NCBI GenBank assembly: GCA_050084515.1 | Contig: CM114271.1 | Span: 67,332,001-67,396,000 of the forward strand | Direction: 5' to 3' | DNA length: 64,000 nt | DNA from: Blasia pusilla | Lineage: Eukaryota; Marchantiophyta; Marchantiopsida; Blasiales | In this document: in pieces, positions 47,029-59,010 of the stretch | Numbering within the stretch: the first letter of the stretch is position 1 | How the letters are laid out: each line of letters opens with the position of its first letter | Translations under genes and position numbers: made by a program | The notes under the pieces: generated by a model | Databases searched by the model: none | What the model saw: the letters and a program-made list of their open reading frames with translations, nothing else | Told to the model about the DNA's origin: nothing

Positions 47029-47066
47029 CCAAGAGAGCTTCTTCAACCCATAAGAAGCTCTCTTGG
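47029..47066. repeat. Perfect 15-bp hairpin
   Basis: The arms are CCAAGAGAGCTTCTT (47,029-47,043) and AAGAAGCTCTCTTGG (47,052-47,066), with loop CAACCCAT. Confidence 0.85.
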
Positions 47067-47210
47067 AAATTTTTTGGAACATGTTTTTCAATTATATTCT
47101 TTTGTTTCATCCCTCCCACAAACTTTTCTTCTGTTTCGTGTAAATCCGACAACTTCCAACATACATGAAACATTGGAAGTATAAGTTCAAGTTTCAATCC
47201 AAGGTCAAAA

Positions 47211-47248
47211 AACAAACATTTGTGCACTCATGTGCACAAATGTTTGTT
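47211..47248. repeat. Perfect 17-bp hairpin
   Basis: The arms are AACAAACATTTGTGCAC (47,211-47,227) and GTGCACAAATGTTTGTT (47,232-47,248), with a 4-base loop TCAT. No T-run follows directly that would make it a conventional terminator; in nuclear DNA it is more likely a fold-back remnant. Confidence 0.85.
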
Positions 47249-47369
47249 ATAAATGTAATGAAACTCATTGAATGCATTTCCAAACTATAGTCTCAAACCC
47301 GAGTTTTCGTAGTAGTGGCTTGTTCAAGATATTTACATTCGGAAGTCGGACTCCTTGAAACGTACGAGC

Positions 47370-48235
47370 AAAAAAGGAAAATACCTTTTCCACTATGGAA
47401 CATTAGAGGAAGTAGATGTGTAGAACATACATCCAAAAACACTAGAATTCACGATGATGGTCCTCTTCCAATCTATTTTTCCTTGTTGGTCTCCTAAACT
47501 TATGCGATTCGCTTTGCCCTCTTCATCTTCATCGATGGCTTGCTTCTTTTGTTTCTTCACTCCATTTCTTAACACGAGAAGAAATAGTGGATAGAGATCA
47601 TCCACCTCCTCAAGATACAAGTTGACATCAATCTTAGGTTGGATCCCAAATTCGAATATGTTCTGAACCCTCCACTTTTAAGGTTATTTTTTTCCTAAAC
47701 TTAATTGGCTCAAATCATAGGGGTATTCCCTAAAGCTTCAAAAGAGAAGTTGGATATGATTTTGTGAATGCCCATGATTTATTTGGGCACAAGAAGTACT
47801 TAAGTTGATCCCTGTCCTTGTAAAATGTTCAAAGGTTTTCAGCCCCGTGAAGCCTAGCAACAATCAAACTATCCTTGTACAATTCTTATTTGAGGAAAGT
47901 GCTGCATGCTCTCCTTATTCCATCATATCAAGCTCTTCAAGTGGGTCGACATCCAAGGTTGTTTTGAGAGATATGCCACCTTTTGAGATTGCAATCCACC
48001 TCTATGACATGAATGCCATATTGTTGAGCAACCCCCAAGACTAGATAATGGGAAGTCTTTGCAATATCAGAACTCATAATTTCAATTAAGATATTCAAAG
48101 ATTTGCAATAAACAATCCAACTTAAACTTGGGAGCTATTTTAAGTTTCCTAATACTTGGGTGGGGTGATCTTATCAGCCAAATAAATCACCGGGTTGGTT
48201 CCTCGATGCTGACGGTTGACTTTTGTGAAGTCATG
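47370..48235 (-). pseudogene. Relic A0: strongly decayed transposase fragment of element A
   Basis: This stretch aligns with the 3' half of the transposase gene in A2 (about 48,990-49,965). Shared words include GCGATTCGCTTTGC, GAGATCATCCACCT, ACATCAATCTTAGGTTGGAT against ACATCAATCTTGGGTTGAAT, CAAGAAGTACTT, and at the end AAATCACCGGGTTGGTTCCT. Divergence is far greater than between A1, A2 and A3, and no frame stays open. It marks an older insertion of the same family. Confidence 0.75.
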
Positions 48236-48471
48236 GGCTTTAGCAATTGGGCTGTTGATGTTCGGTACGGCAAGACCAACGGCGGGCTACGGCCGGAAAC
48301 CATTGGGCTATGACGGGCAGCCCCACCCAATTGGGCGAGGGCTGCATGAACTACAATGGGCCCGCGCGGGGGGGCAAGGGGTTGGGGGGCCTTGCGGGGG
48401 ATGCGAGCCCGCATGTAGGGGTGCCCGGGGGCGTTTAGCGTCCGCGGGCTAGACGCAAGCCCGAGGAGCGA
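48236..48471. other. GC-rich insertion between relic A0 and copy A2
   Basis: Very GC-rich (GGCGGGCTACGG, GGGCCCGCGCGGGGGGG, GCGTCCGCGGGCTAG), like the hAT-related blocks near 2.4, 37.7 and 39.0 kb, but no terminal repeats are visible. No gene. Confidence 0.4.
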
Positions 48472-48881
48472 TAAGAGGAGAGGAAGAGAGGAGAGAGGAG
48501 AAGAAGAGAGAGAGGAGAGAGGAAACTACCTTCAACCGAAAGAGATACTTTTTTTTAAGAGAGTTTCCTGTGATTTGAAGAGAGTTTCCGTTGGGTTGAA
48601 GAGAGGATTTTTTTTTTGATTTTTTTGCACTTTTGTTCTGAGTGCTCAGGCATTTCCATAGATTTTTTTTCCTCTTCCATATTTTGGCAACCCATCTAAA
48701 TCCGACGGGTTGCAATTTGCACAAAATTTTAAAAACTGAAAAATAAGTGGAATCATAAATGTGGAACAAATCACTTTTTCCATCCAAGGTCTGGAAAAAA
48801 TCTATCATTTGCCTTGGGCTGAATAGAGTTCAAGCTCAAAGTGAAGGTTCTGGAAAATGAAAGTACAATCTAAGACCTCAT

Positions 48882-51800
48882 TTAAAATACTTCACACTTC
48901 CTTGAGGGACAAAATTGGTTGGTGGATTCGTACGCTACCTCCGACTCTCTTAAAACAACAAGCAACACATAATACATGTGCTTACAAGGGAAATTCCTTT
49001 TTCCACTTGTCTCTCTTTGGAAAAAGTCATCACACGAATATGTGGGAAAGCAACAGATACACCACATACACCTCTGTGACACTTGAATTTACAATGTTGT
49101 TCCTGACCCAATACATCCTTCCTATTCCATTGCCACTCATGAGGTCTTTTGTGGCGATGATTTCCATATTTGCCTCCCGAGCTAATGCGATTCGCTTTGC
49201 TCTCTCCACCGTTGGCCTACACATTCTGTTTCTCTTCATCCCATTTCTAGACTTAAACAGAAATAGTGAGTTGAGATCATCCACCTTCTCCGGGTACATG
49301 TTGACATCAATCTTGGGTTGAATACGAAATGCGAAGGTCTCTGTTATGCGAACATGCTCCGAACTTCCTCCGTCTACGAGTCTGAAACCGACACTTCTAA
49401 GATTGTCCACTTCGTCCTGAGTGCAATTCGTACCTACGGCAATGGGTCAAATCGTGGGGGTATTCCCTGGAGCTCCAATGGCAGCAGCATAAGACTTTCG
49501 GAAAGCGCAGGATTCATTTGGGCAAAAGAAGTACTTCAACTGATCACCAGTCCTTGTAAAACGATCAAAGGTTTTGAGTCCCCAAAATCCAGGCAGTGGT
49601 TGTCCAGTCCTTGTACAATTCTTATATAGGAAAGTGCCGCATGCTCTTCTAATGCCATCGGATTCTGCCCTGCAAGTGGGTCCACGTCCAGGGTTGCTCC
49701 GAGATATATGCCACCTTTTGAGGTTGCAAACCACCTCAATGACGGGAATCCTATACTGTTGAACCACCCCAACGACCAGATGTTGCGAACTTCCAGCAAA
49801 GGAGGGCTTTTGAAATAAAACATTCACTGATTTTGGAGAAGTTACTACATCACAGATTTGGGAGCAATCCCGGTCTCCAAATACCTGGGCGGCGTAATTT
49901 CTTCTTCCAAATCAATCGCCGGGCTCATTCCTCGATGCTACCTCTTCACTTGCCTCAAGTCAAGATACTTATTTGGTCTCCACGAGTCTCGCTTGGACTA
50001 CTCTACCACCATCTGTATGGGACATCTTGAAACACGCCCACGAATATCCCCACCAATATGTACATCTTTCTCGAGGGGAGTTCCTGCGACGCACCAATTG
50101 AAGGCTTCCACATAGAGTTTGTCATCACCAGATCTCACAACCGCCCTGACATAGAGCTCATAAATCAAAGGCCCCTTTCCTTTTGTTATGCCTTTTGTGA
50201 GAAAGATATGGGATGCTGCAGACTGTAGCATTGCTCTTGCCTGGTTTTGTTTGCATGCCTCCATAAGTGAAATTCTTTGGCATGCTTGTGACGACCTTCA
50301 AGAGGAATGAACACTTTCTGCTCCACTTGTGTTGGGGTAGAGGGTATTTTCGTGAATGTTAAATCCCTGCAACGACGGCAATGTGAGAAGGGAATAAAAA
50401 TAGCTCTATGAACAAAGAAAAAAGCTATCTGTCAAAACCAGACGGGTTGCAAGTCGAAGGCATCCCATGTATGACTCTACGACCCGTCGGTTTCCGACGT
50501 GCTACAACACCCAGGAACCACCTACTGCAATCCATCAAATTCAGACGGGTTGCAAGTAACTTTGGCCACTCCGGACTGGAAGATCCAAGTGCAAGTCATC
50601 GAAATCCGACGAATCCCACATGGATTTTCCAGCCTCCGACTTGAACGGGTTGCAAGTCGAAGACATCCATAGAATATCCTAGTAAAATTTTATTGCAACC
50701 TAGCACCCAAGAACTTGCTACTACAACCGTCGGAATCGGAGAGGTTGTGAGAAGCAGGCCGGTCCGGTCTCGAAAATCCTTGTGCAACCTGTCGCATTCC
50801 GTTGGCTTGCAAGAATTGTCCACACACAAAGCTTTGCAACTATTGGAATTTGACGGGTTCGAGTTAACTTGGACTGATACAACGTGTGTGGATGCGACTT
50901 GGATACAACCGCAACCTGTTTGAATGCAAGGAGTCATATACAGACGCAACTAGTCGGAATCCCACAAGTTACAGACAGATGCAACTTGTCGAAATCCGAC
51001 GGGTTGCAGACCGAGTTAACTCGCAACCTTGCGGCTTGCAACCCATTTGGGTCGAACTATTTGCAGGCCTTGTATACATGCAATTTGCAACCCGTCAGGA
51101 TTCGACAGGTTGCAAACTCATGCAACCAGTCGGGTTCCGACAAGTTGCATAAACATTCCTCGTGCATGATGTTGCGCTCCAACGGATAACACAAACATTC
51201 TTGATGCAACTCGTTGATTTCCGACTAGTTGCACACTCAGGAAACCCGTCGCATCTGACGGGTTGTTTGGTTTTTTCGTTTTAAATCCGTATAGTGCCCG
51301 CGCTTCTCAACTTGAGCTGCAACTTTTCAAACAATTCTCACCATGAGCTCGATAGGACGAAATACTAAACTCACCCGCCGCATAAAGTTTCCCCATTGTC
51401 TCATTCGTATAGTCCACCAACTGAGCCAATAGCATAACTCTTTGTACTTCCCTCAATCGCATGCTTCCTCCACCACCCATAAAGTTCTTCTTGGCACTCC
51501 ATGGCCTATTTCAAGGTTTTGTTGTCCTGGCAACGTTGGAGTAGAGTGACATGCTCTGTCCTCTTATTCTTCTTGATGCAAGATTTGGTGTATCGGGTCA
51601 CAGATTTTTGCCAATGGAAAGCATCCGACCTTTCCCTCTCTGGTTGAACCTCTCCACCCAATAACACTTCCTTGATAGCAATCCACCCAGGTTGTGCATT
51701 GTCCGCCATGAATCCATAAATTTCCAGAGGTGGCCTTTTTTTTTCCTTCACCACGTCCAATAAGAATAACCAACACATCTTCAAACTGCCAACGTCTTCT

Positions 51801-52761
51801 GCTTTTACCTCACAAACAAATGAAGTTTTGAGTCCCTTCTCCACATGGTCATAAACGTGAGCACCCATGGTCAACCATCCATTCAGCACTCTGTAGCAAA
51901 TATCAACGTTTACCCAGTTTCCGTAAAGGTCTTCCCCTTCCCTCATTTGATCTATAAGATCGAGGCCACTCGACGGCCCTGTCGTTGAAATTTTGAAGAC
52001 ATATGCCTTGGATCCTTTGCCTCCTTCGCCCATGAACTTCCATCTCTGAATAAATGGAAATCTGGAGTTGGCCTTGATTTTGGAAATGGCATCCATGTCA
52101 ACCGTCTTTCCATCCAGTATCAATATTTGACGTAGCAAATTCTGGAAGCATTCAGGATCAGCAAGAAATGCGAAATTTTCCCAGAGTTGTTTCTCCGCAA
52201 CAACCATGATCTCGCCCTGCACAAGGATTCCAAGAAGTTGTTCACAAATTTGTGATGTTGTTGTTAACTTGATCACTCAAGGCTTTGATCCCGGAGAGTT
52301 TTTACATACCTCGGCCACTTTCTTTGCCACATCCTCCTTGATGTGTCTTTGAATTGCACTGGTAACAGGATGAATGTGGGAGCCAACATGAACTGCCAGC
52401 CTGGTGTACTCGGACGTAGAACTGAAGTCTTCCACAATGAAAAATATGTATGCAGAACACACTCCAACTCAGAAAGGGGATGCCTGACAATGAGGACATC
52501 GATGGCCTCATTGAGAGGTAGGAGATTTCATACTTTACAGCTTGCTATCACTGGCTGGACTGTCTCACCTACAACGTCCTCTGTACCGTCCATCCTAACA
52601 TCCTTGGAAACAAAGATTGTTCCAATTTGGAGAAGAAATCGCATTGAGAGAAAATTTTCATCCATTGGTATGTAAGACTCACGAGCTTACGGTCGAATTA
52701 TTTCTGATTGAAGAAGGGCCGCTAGATGACTGCCACAAGTGAGTTTCACATAATTATCCAT
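48882..52761 (-). pseudogene. MULE-like SWIM transposase, A2 copy, deleted and broken
   Basis: The same two-exon gene as in A1 and A3. The DDE core is readable at 52,276-51,506 (YDHVEKGLKT, MADNAQPGWIAIKEV, DAFHWQKSV). The intron is about 50,367-51,376, and exon 2 runs to a SWIM finger near 49,060-48,990 (CDDFFQRETSGKRNFPCKH), in which the first Cys pair is partly lost (TYSCDDF). Compared with A1, about 630 bp are missing at 52,510-52,520 (A1 18,880-19,505). This removes most of the N-terminal domain and the start of the Cys/His zinc region. Several frameshifts occur in exon 2. Confidence 0.8.
50367..51376 (-). repeat. Transposase intron with degenerate palindrome field (A2)
   Basis: The field at 50,430-51,275 is longer than in A1 and A3 and its units are more diverged: many read CAACTTGTCGAAATCCGACGGG or CAACCCGTCAGG, with mismatched arms. 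This fits the greater age of A2 and shows that arm pairing decays when a copy is old. Confidence 0.7.
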
Positions 52762-52919
52762 TCCCAAATTATTCCACCAGGTGGAGGATGAGAACAGAAA
52801 TAAGAATAAGAATGGGAATGAGAATGAGAATGTTTAAGATATAATGAATAGTGACCGTTATTCTCGTGACAGAATATGACTGACAAGATGTTGTTTGGTA
52901 GGTGAGATTGTCTAACGCA

Positions 52920-53063
52920 ATGGATTCAATCCTATTGCAACCTGTCGAAGTACGACGGGTTGCAAATTTTGGGACTTAGACACGTGGGTTGCAAAGTTCC
53001 ATAACGGCCGACACGTTGCCGTCGGTACGACCCAACAACCCAACGGTCAGCTCAACGGCTCGA
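52920..53063 (+). promoter_or_regulatory. Spacer and methyltransferase promoter (A2)
   Basis: The A2 spacer is short, with a single palindrome at 52,937-52,965 (CAACCTGTCG / TACGACGGGTTGC) instead of the dense field of A1. TATAAAGG at 53,056-53,063 lies in the same context as the A1 TATA box (GGCTCGAAAAG before, GCTCATTTCCG after). Confidence 0.6.
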
Positions 53064-53347
53064 AAAGTATAAAGGCTAAGATTTTGCTCATTTCCGTTTT
53101 TCATTTCGCGATTTCATGTGCTCTTCTTCGGAGCAGCTGACGTTACCTTTTTGCTGCCAAACTTGGTTACATTCACCCCTTTGCTGGAAGGTTACGACGA
53201 TCCAGCACCCGATGCTTCCAGGGTTTGATTTCAGCAAGCCCATCCACTAGAGGGTCACGGCGCTTCATCACGAAACACTTCGAGGGATCTATCATGCACA
53301 AGAGCAGATTAGATTGTCGAGGAGGAAGAACTGACCCAACGTGCACC

Positions 53348-54093
53348 ATGACGAGAAAGAAAACACAAGCAACCAAGGTAGGGAGCATCACTCCCAAGTC
53401 CATCAGGACTCCTGCGTCACCATCTCCAGGTCCTCGTTTGGCAAATGAGATTAGGCAACAAGAAATAGAGGAGCGCAAAAGGGAAGCAAATATGTACAGG
53501 CAAGAGGTTCTAGCAAAACGTGTTCTGGAGGAGCTCGCTAAGCAAAACGAAGAGGCTGAGGCATTGAAGGCCTGAAGAAAAGAATCACAGATCAGAAACG
53601 CGAGAAGAAGCGTCTTGACGCCTCCGTCAGGAAAGCAGAATTGGAGAAAGCTTGAAGGGAAACAGCAATGGCCATTGAAGAAAGCCCTGCCCGTCCAATA
53701 GAGAGTGTTGAGATGCAAGAAATGTCTCGAATGAGGTCTCGGGACACCATGAATCTAAAATCGGCTGAGGAAATGGCCGAAGTTCAAGTGACGGATGATG
53801 AGGTCATGAGGAGAGCAAGTGTGGAGATGGTGGACATCTCTAAAGAAGCAGGAGAAGAGTCTACGTCGTCTTTGAGCTCGGTGGAAGAAATCGACCTCTA
53901 TCCGATCGATGAGTTTCCCGTGGACTTGCCAGCTGTTGTCCCAGAGCAGCTGACGAGCCCGGACACCGACCCAATCTTTGAGCGGATAAGAAATATTCGG
54001 GTTATGTGAAGGCTCATTATGCAATTTATTGGCAAAACACTATATTTTATTGACTTGGTCTCCATTGTAGCAGGTTGTTAAGCAGAGGTGCCG
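53348..54093 (+). pseudogene. Methyltransferase gene exon 1 and start of exon 2 (A2), cut by A3
   Basis: Exon 1 begins ATG at 53,348 (MTRKKTQATK), continues TPKSIRTPASPSPGPR, and forms a charged helix (EIRQQEIEERKREA, VLEELAKQNEEAEAL), probably a coiled coil. A 1-base frameshift near 53,575 separates it from MAIEESPARPIESVEMQ and EEIDLYPIDEFPVDLP, which lead to DPIFER at 53,985. The splice donor is mutated (ATAAGA instead of GTAAGA of A1). The acceptor TTAAGCAG is kept at 54,085, and eight bases of exon 2 precede A3. This copy preserves the start codon that A1 has lost. Confidence 0.75.
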
Positions 54094-54502
54094 TAAGAGG
54101 AGAGGAAGAGAGGAAGAGAGGAGAGAGGAAGTGAGGAGAGAGGAGAGAGGAAACTACCTTCAACCGAAATAGATACTTTTTTTTGAAGAGAGTTTCCGTT
54201 GGGTTGAAGAGAGGAAACTTTTTGTGTGAATTTTTTTGCACTTTTTTGTTCATTTATTAAACAATCCCATAGTTTTTTTTTCCTCTTCCATATTTTGGCA
54301 ACCCCTGTGAGTCCGACGAGTTGCAAATTGCACAAAATTTACAAAACTGAAAAATCAGTGGAATCATAAGTGTGGAACCAATCACTTTTTCCATCCAAGG
54401 TCTGGAAAAAATCTATCATTTGCCCCGAGCTGAATAGAGTTCAAGCTCAAAGTGAAGGTTGAGGAAAAATAAAAGTACAATCTAAAACCTCATTTTGCAT
54501 CC

Positions 54503-57500
54503 TCAAAGTGGTTTGTTTAAAATACTTCGCACTTCTTTGAGGGACAGAATTGGTTGGTGGATTCCTACTCCTACCTCCGACTCTCTTAAAACTACCAGCA
54601 ACACATAGTACATGTGCTTACAAGGGAAATACCTTTTGCCACTTGTCTCTCTTTGGACAAAGTCATCACATGAACATGTGGGAAAGCAACAGATGTGCAC
54701 CACATACACCCCTGTGACACTTGAATTTACAGTGTTGTTCCTGATCCAATACATCCTTCCTATTCCATTGCCACTCAAGACATCTTTCGTGGCAATGATC
54801 TCCATTTTTGCCTCCCGAGCTGCTGCAATTCGCTTTGCTCTCTCCACCGTTGGCCTGCACATTCTGTTTCTCTTCACCCCATTTCTAGACTCAAACAGAA
54901 ATAATGGATTGAGATCATCCACCTTCTCCGGGTACATGTTGACATCAATCTTGGGTTGAATACGAAATGCGAAGGTCTCTGTAATGCGAACATGCTCCGA
55001 ACTTCCCCCGTCTACAAGTCTGAAACCGGCACTTGTAAGATTGTCCACTTCGTCTTGAGTGCAGTTCGTGCCTGCGGCGATGGGCCAAATCGTGGGGGTA
55101 TTCCCGAGAGCTCCAATGGCAGCCGGATAAGACTTCCGGAAAGCACAAGATTCATTTGGGCAGAAGAAGTACTTCAATTGATCCCCGGTCCTCGTGAAAC
55201 GATCAAAGGTTTTGAGTCCCCAAAACCCAGGCAGTGGTCGTCCAGTCCTTGTACAGTTCTTATTTAGGAAAGTGCCGCATGCTCTCCTAATGCCATCAGA
55301 TCCTGCCCTGCAGGTGGGTCCACGTCTTGGGTTGCTCCAAGATATATGCCACCGTTTTAGGTTGCAATCCACCTCCATTACCGGAATCCCATATTGTTTA
55401 ACCACCCCAGTGACAGGATGTTAAGAACTTCCAGCAACGGAGGGCTTTTGAAATAAAACATTCACTGATTTTGGAGAAGTAACTCCATCACGGATTTGGG
55501 ACAGGTCCGGGGTCCCCGAAACCCTAGGCGGTGTAATTTCCTCATCCAAATCAATCACCGGATTCGTTCCTCGATGCTGCCTCTTCACTTGCCTGAAGTC
55601 AAGATACTTATCTGGTCTCCACGAGTCTCGCTTGGACTGCTCTACCACCATCTGTATGGGACGTCATGAAACCCGCCCACGAATATCCCCACCTATGTGT
55701 ACGTCTTGCTCGAGTGGAGTTCCAGCTACGCACCGGTTGAAGCCTTCGACATACAATTTTTCATCACCAGATCTCACGCCGGCCCATACGACATAGAGCT
55801 CGTAGATCGACGGCCCTTTTCCTTTTGTTATGCCTTTTGAGAGAAAGATATGGGATGCTGCAGACTGTAGCATTGCTCTTGCCTGGTCTTGTTTGCATGC
55901 CTCCACAAGTAAAATTCGTTGGCATGCTCGTGACGACCTCCAAGAGGAATGAACACTTTCTGCTCCACTTGTGTTGGGGCAGAGGGCATTTTCATGAACG
56001 TTCAATCCCTACAACGACGGCAATGTTAGAAGGGAACGAAAATAACCCAAGAGTCAAAGAAATAAGCGACCTGTCGGAACCAAACAGGTTGCAGGCCCGA
56101 GGCATCCCATGAACGACTCTGCGACCCGTCGGGTCCCGACGTGTTGTAACCTTAAACCCACCTACTGCAACCCGTCGGGTTCCGACGGGTTGCAAGGCCG
56201 AGGCATCCCATGAACGACTCTGTGACCCATCGGGTCCCGACGGGTTGCACACTCGGGACGACACCAAACATCTGGATGCAACCCTTCGGTTTCCGTCGGG
56301 TTGCACACTCGGGCAACCCGTCGCATCCGACAGCTTGCTTGGTTTCTTGGGTTTGAAATCCATATAATTCCCACGCTTCTCACCCTGAGCTACAACTTTA
56401 CAAACAATTCTCAGCGTGAGCTTGACAAGACAAAATAGTGAACTCACCTGCCGCATGAAGTTTCCCCATTGTCTCATACGTACAGTCCACCAACTCAACC
56501 AAGAGCACAGCTCTTTGTACTTCCCCTCAATCGCATGCTTCCTCCACCACCCATGAAGTTCTTCCTGGCAGTCCATGGCTTGCTTCAAGGTTTTGTTGTC
56601 CTTGCAGTGTTGGAGTAGAGTGACATGCTCTGTCCTCTTATTCTCCTTGATGCAAGATTTGGTGTACCGGGTCACAGACTGTTGCCAATGGAAAGCATCC
56701 GACCTTTCCCTCTCCGGTTGAACCTCTCCACCCCAGAATACTTCCCGGATAGCAATCCACCCAGGTTGTGCATTGTCCGCCATGAACCCATAAATTTCCA
56801 GAGGTGGCCTTTCGTTTTCCTTCACCACCTCCAATAAGAGTAACCAGCACATCTTCAAACTGCCAACGTCTTCTGCCTTTACTTCACACACAAATATAGT
56901 TTTGAGTCCCTTCTCCACATGGTCACAAACGTGAGCACCCATCATCAACCATCCGTTCAGCACTCTGTAGCAAATATCAAAGCTGACCCAGCTCCCGTGA
57001 AGATCTTCCCCTTCCCTCATTCGATCTATAAGATCGAGGCCACTCGAGGGACCTGTGGTTGACATTTTGAAGACATAGGCCCTGGATCCCTCGCCTCCTT
57101 GGCCCATGAACTGCCATCTCTGAATGAATGGAAATCTGGAGTTGGCCTTGATTCTGGCGATGGCATCCATTTCGGCCGTCTTTCCATCCAGAACTCGTAT
57201 CTGACGCAACAAATTCCGGAAGCATTCAGGATCAGCGAGAAATGCGAGATTTTCCTAGAGTTGTTTCTCCTCAACCGCCGTGATCTCGCCTTGTCCAGGG
57301 ATTCCAAGCAATTGTTCACAAATTTGTGATGCCGTTGTGAGCTTGATCACCCCGGGCTTTGAACCCGGAGAGTTTCTGAAGACCTCGGCTACTTTCTTCG
57401 CCACATCCTTCTTGATGTGTCTTTGAATTGCATCGGTCACAGGATGAGTGTGGGAGCCAACATGAACTGCCAGCCTAGTATACTCTGACGTGGAGCCCAA

Positions 57501-58455
57501 GTCATGGACAATGAAAAATATGTATGCAGGACACGCTCCAATGCGTAAGGCGATGCGACAATGAGGACATCGATGGCCTCCCGGCGTGTATTGTGGCACC
57601 CACCTCGTATGGAGTTTCTGCATTCTTGGGGAATTGCGGCGTATTGACTCGCCCGTTGCGCTCTAGATACGGGCATGCTGGACTTCTACACTCCAAGGCT
57701 CCCACGCATTGGCGGCGGGAGACAATCCAAGGACCATCTGGGATGGAAGCACTGGTCCGTTGAAGCCGGCACCATCAATGACAATCAGACTTTTTGTCCA
57801 TACCCTTCAGGCGTCCTCCATCCTTCTTTTGAGCAGGAGCAGCAAGTGGAGGCAACTAAAAAATGCAATTACCATCGTACGTGGGCAGCAGATCATCGAC
57901 AAGAATGTGCTTGAACATTTTCAAGGGCAGAGACGAAAGCAAACTATTGCCTGATACTCGCAAGAGGAACGAGTAGGCGGATACAAGGCCCGATTGGTGT
58001 TCGACAGATCCACTGAGGTTGATAACATCCGGAATCTCTTCAGGAAGAACAACATTGTTACGAGTGTGCGAAGTTGGAGTCGAAGCCGGATCTGCAGAGC
58101 TTGGAGTTGCAAACGTAGAGCTCGGAGCACTAGGAAATTCTAGACCGTCTACTTGGGAGACAGACGAATTCAGGGGCAGGCCGTAAACTCTGTATTGACC
58201 ATTTGCTAGAGGTAGGAGATTCCATACTTTACGGTCTGAGGTCACAGGCTGGACCGTCTCACCTATTATGTCTTTCGTACCTTCCACCTTAACATCTTTG
58301 GATACAAAGATGGTTCCAATTTGAAGAAGAAATCGAACAGACAGAAAATTTTCATCCACTGCTACGAAAGACTCACGAGCTTGGGGTCGAATGATTTCTG
58401 ATTGAGGAAGGGCCGCCAGATGACTGCCGCAAGTGAGCTTAACATAATTATCCAT
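54503..58455 (-). pseudogene. MULE-like SWIM transposase, A3 copy, nearly intact
   Basis: The best-preserved copy. Exon 1 runs 58,455-56,448 (MDNYVKLTCGSHLAAL to FMRQ/gtgagt), the intron 56,447-56,009, and exon 2 56,008-54,503 (GLNVHENAL to LNKPL). Together they encode about 1,170 residues. The zinc domain has ALECRSPACPYLERN, RCPHC, ACPAYIFF and SHTHPV; the DDE core has MGAHVCDHVEKGLKT, MADNAQPGWIAIREVF and DAFHWQQSV; the C-terminal SWIM finger is CSCDDF-x-CKHMYYVLL (54,680-54,610). Mutator-type transposases cut and paste between terminal inverted repeats, and many also have a SWIM finger. Stops relative to other copies are at 57,857 (Glu codon), 57,255 (Trp codon), near 55,665 (Arg codon) and 55,421 (Gln codon), with a frameshift near 57,590, so the protein is not made as such. 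Confidence 0.88.
56009..56447 (-). repeat. Transposase intron with palindromes (A3)
   Basis: Donor CAG/gtgagt and acceptor gttgtag/GGATTG on the minus strand. About five hairpin units lie at 56,065-56,335, including CAACCCGTCGGGTTCCGACGGG. Two units present in A1's intron are absent here, which shows insertion or loss of single units. Confidence 0.8.
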
Positions 58456-58511
58456 TCCAAGAAGATTCCTATGGGAGGAGACTGAGAATGAGAATGAGAA
58501 TGAGAATATTT

Positions 58512-59010
58512 AATTTATAGTGAATAGGAAATGAGATACTCGATGATTTTTCTTGACAAGATGAATTCGGTGGGGACATTGTCGACACAATGGATCCATT
58601 CTCAGTAACACATTCAATTTTGTTGCAATATGTTACCGGATTTGGGAAGCAGAGGGTTGCGCATCACACTTGGAACCCGTCGGAGTCCTGGTAACTCAGA
58701 AATTACCCGAAGCTTACCGAAGCCTGCAAACCGTCGGCATCGGACGGGTTGCACGCTTCTGCTAAACATTGTCGAAGCGAGCAACCCGTCGCTCTCCGAC
58801 GACTTGCTGGGATACCGCTCCTTCTTGCTCGAAGATGCCGGAGGCGCTCAACCCGTCGGAGACCGACGGGTTGCTCGCGCACGTGGCGACGTTGGCAGGA
58901 TGGCGGAGGCGCGCAACATGTCGGTCTCCGACGGCTTGCGCGGGTACCTCGCGTTGTTTTCCGAAGACGACGGAGGCGCTCAACCCGTCGGTCTCCGACG
59001 GGTTGCTCGC
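58512..59010. repeat. Shortened divergent spacer with palindromes (A3)
   Basis: It contains the transposase-side TATA (minus strand CTATAAATT, 58,520-58,512) and about six palindromes at 58,670-59,005. It ends at a deletion junction near 59,010, where a palindrome runs straight into methyltransferase exon 2 sequence (AACTCATTGGAGGACC). No TATA box for the plus-strand gene remains. Confidence 0.75.

Larger units (their letters stand above)
46530..47369. other. 3' flank of the MATE gene with two perfect hairpins
   Basis: The first 400 bases are probably 3' UTR and flank. The stretch from 46,970 carries TTGAAGAGAGGAAAG and AAGAGAG words like the subterminal region of element A, so it may be the decayed left end of relic A0. 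Two hairpins are listed separately. Confidence 0.45.
48472..54093. mobile_element. Element A, copy A2 (left part, interrupted by A3)
   Basis: It starts with the same TAAGAGGAGAGG end and subterminal TCAACCGAAA. It contains the transposase gene (minus strand), the divergent spacer and exon 1 of the methyltransferase gene (plus strand). It stops at 54,093, eight bases into exon 2 of that gene, where the left end of A3 begins. The remaining right part of A2 should lie beyond A3, outside the window. Confidence 0.85.
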
